Assembly: GCA_020631675.1 (NCBI GenBank)
Contig: JAHDGT010000051.1
Location: 1-15,698, forward strand
Source: Bacteroidota bacterium
GTDB taxonomy: Bacteria > Bacteroidota > Bacteroidia > Chitinophagales > UBA2359
Direction: 5' to 3'
Length of the DNA stretch: 15,698 nucleotides
Every line of letters starts with the position of its first letter. The first letter of the stretch is position 1. Positions 6,658 to 13,684 of the stretch are shown here, piece by piece. A model generated the notes under the pieces. The model was not told the origin of the DNA, did no database searches, and was given only the letters and a program-made list of their open reading frames with translations. Made by a program: the position numbers and the translations under genes.

Positions 6658-7086
6658 GTTCAACTAGTTTTTTATGATATGGATAAAATAAATTTCAAAA
6701 ACGAAATCAAAATAAGCCCTTACGAGCCATATAGGAGTGGAAAAACGCAAGCACCGACATAACCTCTATATCCTCTGAATCAAAATCTCACGACCGTATG
6801 TTGAGGCTTGGAATGTATTTATGCACTGATAAGAGCGAGGAAATGATTTTCCAACTTTCGCTTACTTACACAAATAAAAGAAATTATCACTAATTTTTGC
6901 TAGCTCAGGTTTGGAAAATGTGCCATAAGCCCCAATTGTAGGAAATAAATGACGCAGAACGGCATATTTCATTGAAAAACACCTCTTTTCCTACAAAAAA
7001 CAACCCACTTAACACCGCCCGCAATGTATCAATTCGAATGAAAAACGCAATCGGTAAAGAATATTACCGCGCAAAGGCCGAGCTTT
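6658..7086. other. Non-coding stretch between exbB and tRNA-Ser
   Basis: About 430 nt of A/T-rich sequence without a plausible gene on either strand. It must hold the exbB operon promoter, but I see no exact TAnnTTTG box on the minus strand. A small palindrome, GGAAATGATTTTCC, lies at 6839-6852. Nothing else stands out. Confidence 0.6.
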
Positions 7087-7125
7087 TTGAATAGCGAATA
7101 AGCGATCACGCCTATTCGCTTTCAA
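7087..7125 (-). terminator. Strong stem-loop just after tRNA-Ser
   Basis: In plus coordinates TTGAA (7087-7091) and AGCGAATA (7093-7100) pair with TATTCGCT (7113-7120) and TTCAA (7121-7125), with one bulged T. GCG/CGC (7102-7104/7109-7111) closes the tip around ATCA. It starts 9 nt beyond the tRNA 3' end. On the minus strand no T run follows the stem, so it may stop or stabilise the tRNA transcript without being a classical intrinsic terminator. Confidence 0.5.
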
Positions 7126-7134
7126 GATCATCAG

Positions 7135-7222
7135 CGGAGAGAGAGGGATTCGAACCCTCGGTACCCTTTTGGGGTACACCCGCTTTCCAGGCGAGCCCGT
7201 TCGACCACTCCGGCACCTCTCC
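7135..7222 (-). tRNA. tRNA-Ser (anticodon GGA)
   Basis: An 88-nt class II tRNA read on the minus strand. The acceptor GGAGAGG (7222-7216) pairs with TCTCTCC (7142-7136) with one wobble, and the discriminator is G (7135). The anticodon loop CTGGAAA has GGA at 7188-7186. A long variable arm has the stem GTACCC/GGGTAC (7161-7176). The T arm GAGGG-TTCGAAT-CCCTC is perfect. The long variable arm and G discriminator fit serine. The 3' CCA is not encoded. Confidence 0.96.
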
Positions 7223-7224
7223 TT

Positions 7225-7245
7225 TATGGTGATAGTAGCACCATA
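7225..7245 (-). other. Seven-bp hairpin in the tRNA-Ser leader
   Basis: TATGGTG (7225-7231) and CACCATA (7239-7245) are a perfect inverted repeat around a 7-nt loop, ending 2 nt before the tRNA 5' end. If the promoter proposed at 7252-7282 is right, this is the whole pre-tRNA leader. A dyad operator is the alternative reading. Confidence 0.4.
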
Positions 7246-7251
7246 GTTCGG

Positions 7252-7282
7252 CAAAATTTGCAAAAAAAAGGCAATTATCAAA
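7252..7282 (-). promoter_or_regulatory. Candidate promoter of tRNA-Ser
   Basis: On the minus strand a -33 TTTG (7282-7279) is followed after 19 nt by AAATTTTG (7259-7252), which matches TAnnTTTG at 5 of the 6 fixed positions. Transcription would start close to 7245, about 22 nt before the mature tRNA 5' end. Confidence 0.4.
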
Positions 7283-7412
7283 ACTTGCCGCTGACTATCA
7301 TTCGATCGTGTCCGCTTAGGCAAGTTAATATGCCTGATCCCAATAGTAAAATTCTAAAAAGCAGAAGTGCCCACTTTTCTATTATCTGTTCGGTTTTAAG
7401 GCTTAAACGTAA

Positions 7413-7439
7413 GTAGGGGCGATCCCTCGTGGTCGCCCT
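7413..7439 (+). repeat. GTAGGGGCGA palindromic repeat, copy 1
   Basis: A 27-nt unit opening GTAGGGGCGA and closing GGTCGCCCT. GGGCGA (7417-7422) pairs with TCGCCC (7433-7438), and an inner CC/GG extends the stem. It differs from the copy at 7856-7882 at one base in the loop (C versus T). Both are in the same orientation, 416 nt apart. It resembles short extragenic palindromes that I recall in several bacterial phyla. Confidence 0.75.
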
Positions 7440-7594
7440 TGCCTGAATCAAAGCAATTCGTTCGTCCACAATACTATTCATGGCGTGCCCCCGCAATAAA
7501 AGCCGGCGCTAGTACAAGCAATAGTATCGGCATACAGTACGAAAATCTCATGTTTCATGTCTCGAGTATCCTATCTGAAAAGCGCCAGCTTTCA

Positions 7595-7740
7595 CTGCGG
7601 GGTCGGGCTATCCATTCCAATTCCCGGGCTGTTCGCTGCTTCGCTGGCAGGGCTAAAAATGGCTACCTCTGGGCCGCCTTTTTAGCCCGCCGCTCAGGGC
7701 GCTCCTTAGCCCGCTCATTTCCACTCCTATCCCTCACGCG
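7595..7740 (-). repeat. GGGATAG dispersed structured element, copy 1
   Basis: Read on the minus strand it begins GAGGGATAGGAGTGGAAA (7735-7718) and ends GGATAGCCCGACC (7613-7601). The middle holds a perfect 10-bp hairpin, GGGCTAAAAA/TTTTTAGCCC (7688-7679/7659-7650), whose loop contains a further GGC/GCC helix. Positions 7655-7735 match the inverted copy at 15618-15698 in 75 of 81 bases. From memory, elements with a GGGATAG...AGTGGAAA start and GGATAGCCCG end occur in many Bacteroidota intergenic regions. It encodes no protein that I can support. Confidence 0.7.
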
Positions 7741-7855
7741 CGCAACGGAAAAAAAACTTTTTTTAATTTTTTTTTTGATTTCATTCGGGAAAATCGCTCC
7801 CCTCATACGCTCTTATACACGTAACACCCTTACAACCCCCAAAAAAATCACTGCT

Positions 7856-7882
7856 GTAGGGGCGATCCCTTGTGGTCGCCCT
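7856..7882 (+). repeat. GTAGGGGCGA palindromic repeat, copy 2
   Basis: A second copy of the 27-nt palindrome, identical to 7413-7439 except at one loop base. It ends 44 nt before the ATG of the T9SS protein gene, so it probably lies in or near its promoter or leader. Confidence 0.75.
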
Positions 7883-7926
7883 CGCACGCCAAATGTTTCA
7901 TACCTCTACCTAAAAAAAGAACGATC

Positions 7927-10900
7927 ATGAAAGCCGCTATGAATAAGCATCTCCCGATCCTGTTTTTTTGCTTGCTCTTTTTCCTGCAAAAAAACAGCAG
8001 CATCATCGCCCAGAATTGGATCGCCGAATGTGAGTCGGAGATCCCCTCCTTCCCGGGCACTATGGCCACCGATGATACACTGGCGGTCTGCTATCAAGAC
8101 ACCATGCTAATAGATCCTCCTGCCGACCTACTACTCGCCGAAGGTGAAGTCTTCAGCTATTTCCTGAAAAATGGAGACCAGCCGGAAACGGACAAAACCC
8201 TATTCGCCTTTACAGACGGACAACTTTACCAAGTTCCTGTCTTTGGAGTGGACCTCAATCAAGTTTACTACCTCACACCCGTAACCGGCCCGGATCATAA
8301 TGCAGATGGCGCACCAGACGCTAATCACCCCTGTACGCAAATAGGTATACCGCGCCCGCTCGTTTTTAGTTCCAAACCCAGAATACGCGTCACAGGCACC
8401 TGCCTCAGCTATGATACCGATGACTGCGGACCCATTAACGAATGGAGCCAATTCACGCTCTCTCTACAACCCAACTTATTGAACGATAATTTACTAGATG
8501 CCGCGCCCTACACCATCACAAGTGATTTCATCAACGGAGAACTCAACTCGGAAGGGGAACTGGTATTTGAAGCAGCGAACAATCAAACAGCCACCTTCAC
8601 GATCACCAATGCCTTCGGTTGTAGTACCGACTTTGAAGCCATCTTGCATAAAAACTGTTTACCCGGATATGTGATCGGCAACGTGCCAACAGAGGTGCAA
8701 TACATCTGTGCAGATGAAGCATTGAGCATAACACCAGAATGCGTCTACAAGCCACGCTATGACACCTACAATGAACCAGAGATCTACTTCATCAGCACCG
8801 AAGAAGAGGCGACGAATTACAACATTATAGCGCAAAACAATAATGTGTCATCATTTGATCGATCTGATATAACAGACTATAGCAATCAATTGCTCTATCA
8901 CCACAGCACGATCGCTAATCGTCGAATGCTGTACAATAGTTTCACTCAGCCCTCGTGGCAAGAAGAAACCGCTAGCCTTTCGGCGAACATCATCACCCAA
9001 GCAGCGAACGCCACACCAGTGGTCTTCCTGGATCCCCTGCGCGTACAAAGAACAATAACTTGCTTGGCGGATGGCAGCGGCTACGCTCTCCAAATTCAAG
9101 TGGAGGGCGGGCTGCCTGCTTATGACCCAAGCAGCACTTACACCATAAGTGGAGATATATCCATCGAACTATCCGCAGGGGGAGTGGTCAGCAACCTCTA
9201 CGAAATAGGAGATACCTACAGCTTCACCATTACTGATGACCAAGGCTGCAGCCGCACCATCAGTGATACCGTAACTGATTGCGAAAGCTGTTTGGATCTA
9301 TCGTCCATCAGTCTTAGCCAAGAACAATATTGTTCTCAAGAGCCGATCCAGTTTGAAGGACTTCCTGATGTGGATAAAACCCTGCCCAATGGTGTAAGCG
9401 ATCTTTATTTCTACTACAAAGCTGGTACGGAAAGTTTTGATCCTTATGACCCGACATCTGGTGCGATTCCTTTGAAAAAAAGAGCAGATGGGTACTACAT
9501 CTCTGCTACAGGTTGCGGACTAGGGGAGTCTTTGAACTTTACGATCGTAGGTGCTTTCATAGGGAAAGATGAATCGGCTAACGTATATGATGGTCCACCG
9601 CTTGATCCCGCATGCAATAGCGTGTCGGAGCCACTGACTATAACCATTAGGCCCGATCTTACCTTTTATTATTTACAAGCCTATAATTGTATTCATCCTC
9701 AAGCAACTGAAATGGAATTGAGTGATCCATACATGTATCTCCCTTTTTGTGACGGTTATACTGGCGACTATTCCGACTTATTTGAATTTGAGATAGGACC
9801 CTTAGCATCTTCATACACAATGGATATAAAACTAAGCATTAAAAGCAGTGCGGAGACTTGTGAAGAACAATACCATATTTATCGTCCATCTTATGATTGT
9901 GGTTCTTGCTATGTCGATTTTGAAATTGACGAATACTTCCCCAGTGGAGTCGGAGAAAGGTTTAATATGTCTTATTGGTACAACAATACTTCAACAGCGC
10001 CAGGGGTACTTGACATAGAGGTATTCGAGATGCCTCTCAACACCAATGAGGACTTAACTTATGTGATCATTGATAATGATGTGGAAGTACAAGTACTTGA
10101 ATCACCAAATGCTTGGGAGAATTCTGATTTCTGCTATTTGGATTTTGATCCACTGGGTTATGCCTATGAGTGTACATACGGAATAAGTACACCTACACTT
10201 TCTGTATCAACCTTTAGCGACAGCACAGGCACTTATGCGGAGGTCAGCATGGAGGCGGAGGATTTAGATACTTATGAAACACTAATGACCAGAAGCAGAA
10301 TACTACTGGCAGATGCTTCGAGTGATGAAATCGTTGATAAGGATTTTAGCTTGGCTGCGCTAAGTAGCTTGGAGTTTGGCGACTATAAGGTCATAGCACT
10401 ACGCCACAATAATTTTGATCCTTTCTTTGATGATTTATCCGCTAGTGCTACGCTGCAAGATGTATTTGATGCCTACTACCTTGGCAAGTGTTTTTACTTC
10501 AGTGATCTGCACGCTTTTAGCATTGCACCTCCTGAACCCCCTGAACCGACCTGTTCGGAATATGATGAAGCATTCCATTTAGAAATAGTATCAGGGGTGA
10601 CCGGAGTGGATACTGGTATCCCATTTGGCTTGACTTTTTCTATAGAGGCTGACTTCCCTACGCCGGATTGGAGTGAGGAAATATACTTTTACTACGATAT
10701 GGATCCTGACTTTGACCCCTACGCACAAGAAGGAAAGGTGCTTGGCGTGTTAGGAGATGAGAGTTTCAGTATTGATGGGCAAACAGACTGTACGTCAACA
10801 GCTACTTTATTCACGATCAAGGCCGCACTGATCGGTTTCGATGAAACAGGCATCTACGCTTACCCGCCACTTGAAGATTGTGCGCCCATAGCTAGTACTC

Positions 10901-12378
10901 AGATCAATGTCGTGCCTGATATCGCTATCCCTTGTGATGGCTTTTGTACAGAGGTGCTGACTTTTGATGCGGAGTACTGTACAGATAATGAACTTTACAT
11001 CAGCATGCCGTACTATGATGTACTGCCAGAAGGAGCGGAGGGTGTTTTCTTTTACTACGATACGAATCCAGACTTCAACCCCTACATCGGTCAGGGTACA
11101 CCTTTATTAAATGGAGGGGCTGGCCCGTACAACATCCCTAATAATACTTGTGATCTACAAAACTATACCATTAAAGCGGCCCTGATCGGTATAAATGAAG
11201 TGGGAGTGGTTTACAGCAACCCGCCAACAGATGTGGTAGGCTGTCAGCCTACTTATGCGACCAGTATCTTGGTTTATCCTGAATTAGATGCCAGTGTAAC
11301 AAGTGTGGATGAAGAGAATTGCAGTGTTACGATCTGCCCGAATTGCGAAGATTTCTACTTGAATGGAGAGCAAGGCTGTATCACCGTCTATCCGGAAGAT
11401 GGTTTTTCTCAAAGCTTCAACTTTACCATTTCACCAACTGCGGACATTCCCTCCGAAGACTGTACGGTTTCTAAAACCGTTGAGGCTCCAGGTTGCTGCC
11501 CGGATGGTCTTGCTGCCGGATATATGGAGGGGACAGGCACGATCTATGTCTGCGGGGATGATCATTACTATCAGAACTTGGTGGACGCGAGTAGCCCCGA
11601 TACAGACTTCTTTTCGGGCTTTATACTGCATGATGGGAGCACAACGGAAATCGGGGACATCATCAATATCATTGAATACGAAGCTGGCGGATTGATCCAG
11701 AATGATGCGGATTACCCGCTCAATACTATTTTGATGCTGACCAACTTCACAGCTCCCCAGGATGAAACAGGACTACCTATTTTGGATGCCTTTTGCACGA
11801 AGATCGGCGACACCCGCAAAATCGTATTCCTAACACCTTTGACAGTAGAGCAAATCGGAGAAGAATGTGATGAAAGCACAGGGATACAATCTTATACCTT
11901 AGAACTTTCAGGGGGGTACGCTGCCTATGAAAATGGCACTTACTACGCTTATGTTGGATCGGAGAGCGAGCCACAAACAGTTGAGTATGGTGAACTACTG
12001 AGCATAGAGACAGATGTAGACCTGGGAATCCTTGATCTAACACTAATAGATGACTACTGTTTCCATGAGTTAAGCATCGAAACAGCAGCTTGTTACATTA
12101 GTTCTATCCAAGAGCAAGACCCAGTTGATCTTCAATTGGAATGTTACCCCAACCCATTGCTAAGTGGGCAGCAGCTTAATGTTAAGTGGGTAAATGATGC
12201 GCCTAGTGGTAAATACTTATCTCTTGTAGATGTTAGTGGCAAATTGATCTATGAGCAGACTTTAGGAGCGCATACTGCTCAAACAGTGCTGAATTTAAAT
12301 GTGCCTGCGGGCATCTACTTGCTCCAATTAGTAGATGATAAAGGAGTGAGTAGGAATAAGCGACTTCTTATTTATTGA
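7927..12378 (+). CDS. Large secreted multi-module protein with T9SS C-terminal sorting domain
   Basis: A 1483-residue secreted protein. The signal peptide spans about 1-28. The C-terminal domain (about 1402-1483) shows the type A T9SS pattern: YPNP, then SLVDVSGKLIYEQ, and a final PAGIYLLQLVDDKG with a basic last strand. It should cross the outer membrane through the T9SS and be attached to the surface or released. Between these lie repeated modules rich in Cys, Asp and Thr/Ser. Three copies of one type (about 455-577, 876-998, 1008-1120) share FYY, FDPY or FNPY, and ALIG or AFIG blocks. Another type, ending in VVF or IVF before a strand and GG.AY, appears near residues 49-240, 365-450 and 1194-1385. 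I see no catalytic motif. An adhesin or matrix role is the likeliest reading, but it is inference. Residues 578-875 match no module that I recognise. Confidence 0.88.
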   Translation: MKAAMNKHLPILFFCLLFFLQKNSSIIAQNWIAECESEIPSFPGTMATDDTLAVCYQDTMLIDPPADLLLAEGEVFSYFLKNGDQPETDKTLFAFTDGQLYQVPVFGVDLNQVYYLTPVTGPDHNADGAPDANHPCTQIGIPRPLVFSSKPRIRVTGTCLSYDTDDCGPINEWSQFTLSLQPNLLNDNLLDAAPYTITSDFINGELNSEGELVFEAANNQTATFTITNAFGCSTDFEAILHKNCLPGYVIGNVPTEVQYICADEALSITPECVYKPRYDTYNEPEIYFISTEEEATNYNIIAQNNNVSSFDRSDITDYSNQLLYHHSTIANRRMLYNSFTQPSWQEETASLSANIITQAANATPVVFLDPLRVQRTITCLADGSGYALQIQVEGGLPAYDPSSTYTISGDISIELSAGGVVSNLYEIGDTYSFTITDDQGCSRTISDTVTDCESCLDLSSISLSQEQYCSQEPIQFEGLPDVDKTLPNGVSDLYFYYKAGTESFDPYDPTSGAIPLKKRADGYYISATGCGLGESLNFTIVGAFIGKDESANVYDGPPLDPACNSVSEPLTITIRPDLTFYYLQAYNCIHPQATEMELSDPYMYLPFCDGYTGDYSDLFEFEIGPLASSYTMDIKLSIKSSAETCEEQYHIYRPSYDCGSCYVDFEIDEYFPSGVGERFNMSYWYNNTSTAPGVLDIEVFEMPLNTNEDLTYVIIDNDVEVQVLESPNAWENSDFCYLDFDPLGYAYECTYGISTPTLSVSTFSDSTGTYAEVSMEAEDLDTYETLMTRSRILLADASSDEIVDKDFSLAALSSLEFGDYKVIALRHNNFDPFFDDLSASATLQDVFDAYYLGKCFYFSDLHAFSIAPPEPPEPTCSEYDEAFHLEIVSGVTGVDTGIPFGLTFSIEADFPTPDWSEEIYFYYDMDPDFDPYAQEGKVLGVLGDESFSIDGQTDCTSTATLFTIKAALIGFDETGIYAYPPLEDCAPIASTQINVVPDIAIPCDGFCTEVLTFDAEYCTDNELYISMPYYDVLPEGAEGVFFYYDTNPDFNPYIGQGTPLLNGGAGPYNIPNNTCDLQNYTIKAALIGINEVGVVYSNPPTDVVGCQPTYATSILVYPELDASVTSVDEENCSVTICPNCEDFYLNGEQGCITVYPEDGFSQSFNFTISPTADIPSEDCTVSKTVEAPGCCPDGLAAGYMEGTGTIYVCGDDHYYQNLVDASSPDTDFFSGFILHDGSTTEIGDIINIIEYEAGGLIQNDADYPLNTILMLTNFTAPQDETGLPILDAFCTKIGDTRKIVFLTPLTVEQIGEECDESTGIQSYTLELSGGYAAYENGTYYAYVGSESEPQTVEYGELLSIETDVDLGILDLTLIDDYCFHELSIETAACYISSIQEQDPVDLQLECYPNPLLSGQQLNVKWVNDAPSGKYLSLVDVSGKLIYEQTLGAHTAQTVLNLNVPAGIYLLQLVDDKGVSRNKRLLIY

Positions 12379-12420
12379 GTTGCATCCATAGCGGCAATGC
12401 AGTGCTGATGCACTGTGGTA

Positions 12421-12457
12421 GGAGGGCGACTATTTTTGTATAGTTCGCTCTCCTTTT
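12421..12457 (+). terminator. Intrinsic terminator after the T9SS protein gene
   Basis: GGAGGGCGACTAT (12421-12433) pairs with ATAGTTCGCTCTCC (12440-12453) with one bulged T and one G-T pair, then TTTTC. It starts 42 nt past the stop codon. A second small hairpin, CAGTGC-TGAT-GCACTG (12400-12415), lies just before it. The stem opens GTAGGAGGGCGA and may derive from the GTAGGGGCGA repeat family. Confidence 0.75.
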
Positions 12458-12463
12458 CATTTG

Positions 12464-12471
12464 TACCTTAG
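12464..12471 (+). promoter_or_regulatory. Candidate -7 box (TACCTTAG) for bshA
   Basis: TACCTTAG has one mismatch to TAnnTTTG and lies 49 nt before the bshA ATG. An exact TATTTTTG at 12431-12438 is an alternative, but it falls inside the terminator stem-loop and may be coincidental. Confidence 0.3.
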
Positions 12472-12520
12472 CGCGACTTACTCTCAACAAAATGTGCCTT
12501 AGGACTGTTTGTCAGCTATT

Positions 12521-13684
12521 ATGAAGATCGGTATCGTTTGTTATCCTACTTATGGAGGAAGTGGCGTAGTAGCCACAGAATTGGGAAAAGCCTTGGCCAT
12601 GAAAGGGCATCACGTGCATTTCATTGCTTATAAGCAACCCGCTAGACTCAATCAGTTCATGTCGAATGTGTATTTCCATGAGGTGAGCTTTAGCAATTAC
12701 CCCTTGTTCCAGTTCCCGCCTTATGAGACGGCTTTAGCCAGCAAATTGGTTGATGTGGTGAAGTTCCAGAAGCTGGACCTACTGCATGTGCATTATGCTA
12801 TTCCACATGCATCTGCTGCTTTTTTAGCCAAGCAGATTTTAAGGGAAGACGGTATAGAAATCCCTGTAGTGACCACCCTGCATGGTACGGATATTACGCT
12901 GGTTGGTAAAGATGTTACCTTCAAGCCAGTGGTTACTTTCTCGATCACTAATTCTGATGGCGTAACGGCGGTATCTGATAGCTTAAAAAAAGATACTTAT
13001 CAACAGTTCGGCATAGACAACTGTATAACGGTGATTCCTAACTTCATTGATCTGAATATCTTTCAGCGCGATAATAAGGATCACTTCAAACAGGCGATCG
13101 CTCCTGAAGGAGAAAAGATCATTATGCACATCTCCAACTTCAGAAAGGTGAAGCGCATTGATGATGTGGTGGAAGTGTTCCATAAGATCCACCAAAGTAT
13201 GCCCGCAAAACTCTTATTGGTAGGGGATGGACCAGAGCGGAAAAAAGCGGAACAAATGTGTAGAGAATTAGAGATCTACCAAGATGTACGCTTCTTAGGT
13301 AAACAAGATGCTGTAGGTGAGTTACTGGCTGTAGCGGATCTGTTCCTAATGCCTTCTGAAAGCGAAAGTTTTGGTTTGGCCGCTTTAGAGGCTATGGCAT
13401 GTGAGGTGCCTGTGATCTCTAGTAATGCAGGCGGTTTACCAGAGATCAATATTAATGGAGAAACGGGCTATCTAAGTGAAGTGGGAGATGTGGAAGACAT
13501 GGCTAAAAATGCCATTAACATCTTGCAAAATGAAGACTTGCTGTCAAGCTTCCGTGAAAACGCACTGGCACAAGCTAATAGATTCAGAATAGAAGAGATT
13601 TTGCCTCAATACGAGGAAATGTACCAACGTACGATTGATCAGGTACATAGCAATACCAAAATGACTCGTGCGGATTGCGAATGA
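12521..13684 (+). CDS. bshA: N-acetyl-alpha-D-glucosaminyl L-malate synthase
   Basis: A 387-residue GT-B glycosyltransferase of family GT4. BshA transfers GlcNAc from UDP-GlcNAc to L-malate, the first step of bacillithiol synthesis in the cytoplasm. Family hallmarks are clear: the N-terminal YPTYGGSGVVATELG (9-22), NYPLFQFPPYE (59-69), HVHYAIPHA (89-97), TTLHGTDITLVG (118-129), NSDGVTAVS (144-152), and a GT4 EX7E motif in SESFGLAALEAM (Glu282, Glu290). The last 15 or so residues (TKMTRADCE) extend slightly past the usual end. The ATG at 12521 is chosen because homologous proteins begin with the same MKIGIVCYP strand. It overlaps the next glycosyltransferase by ATGA, so the two are probably co-translated. 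bshB and bshC are not in the window, so the rest of the pathway must lie elsewhere. Confidence 0.94.
   Translation: MKIGIVCYPTYGGSGVVATELGKALAMKGHHVHFIAYKQPARLNQFMSNVYFHEVSFSNYPLFQFPPYETALASKLVDVVKFQKLDLLHVHYAIPHASAAFLAKQILREDGIEIPVVTTLHGTDITLVGKDVTFKPVVTFSITNSDGVTAVSDSLKKDTYQQFGIDNCITVIPNFIDLNIFQRDNKDHFKQAIAPEGEKIIMHISNFRKVKRIDDVVEVFHKIHQSMPAKLLLVGDGPERKKAEQMCRELEIYQDVRFLGKQDAVGELLAVADLFLMPSESESFGLAALEAMACEVPVISSNAGGLPEININGETGYLSEVGDVEDMAKNAINILQNEDLLSSFRENALAQANRFRIEEILPQYEEMYQRTIDQVHSNTKMTRADCE

Larger units (their letters stand above)
7283..7926. other. Non-coding, repeat-filled region upstream of the T9SS protein
   Basis: About 640 nt without a credible gene. It holds two 27-nt palindromic repeats (7413-7439, 7856-7882) and one copy of the GGGATAG element (7595-7740). 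An unusual A8-C-T7-AA-T10 tract lies at 7749-7776. An open frame crosses the region on the plus strand (7439-7930) but runs through all three repeats and has no family features. No clear -7 box for the gene at 7927 is visible. Confidence 0.65.

Noticed and set aside
7135..7222. tRNA-Ser as an attachment site for an integrated element
   Set aside because: No integrase, no duplicated tRNA 3' end and no phage-like genes are seen in the window.
7009..7323. Minus-strand open frame of 104 codons
   Set aside because: It overlaps the full length of the tRNA-Ser gene and its flanking hairpins, and its translation shows no protein-like pattern.
7595..7740. Group II intron or retron fragment
   Set aside because: No reverse transcriptase frame and no recognisable domain V-type hairpin; short conserved ends fit a small dispersed element better.
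7870..7926. 19-residue extension of the T9SS protein
   Set aside because: It begins within the second palindromic repeat; the signal peptide starts at 7927.
7439..7930. 163-codon open frame upstream of the T9SS gene
   Set aside because: It runs through the structured element and the second palindrome, has no family features, and its composition follows the repeats.
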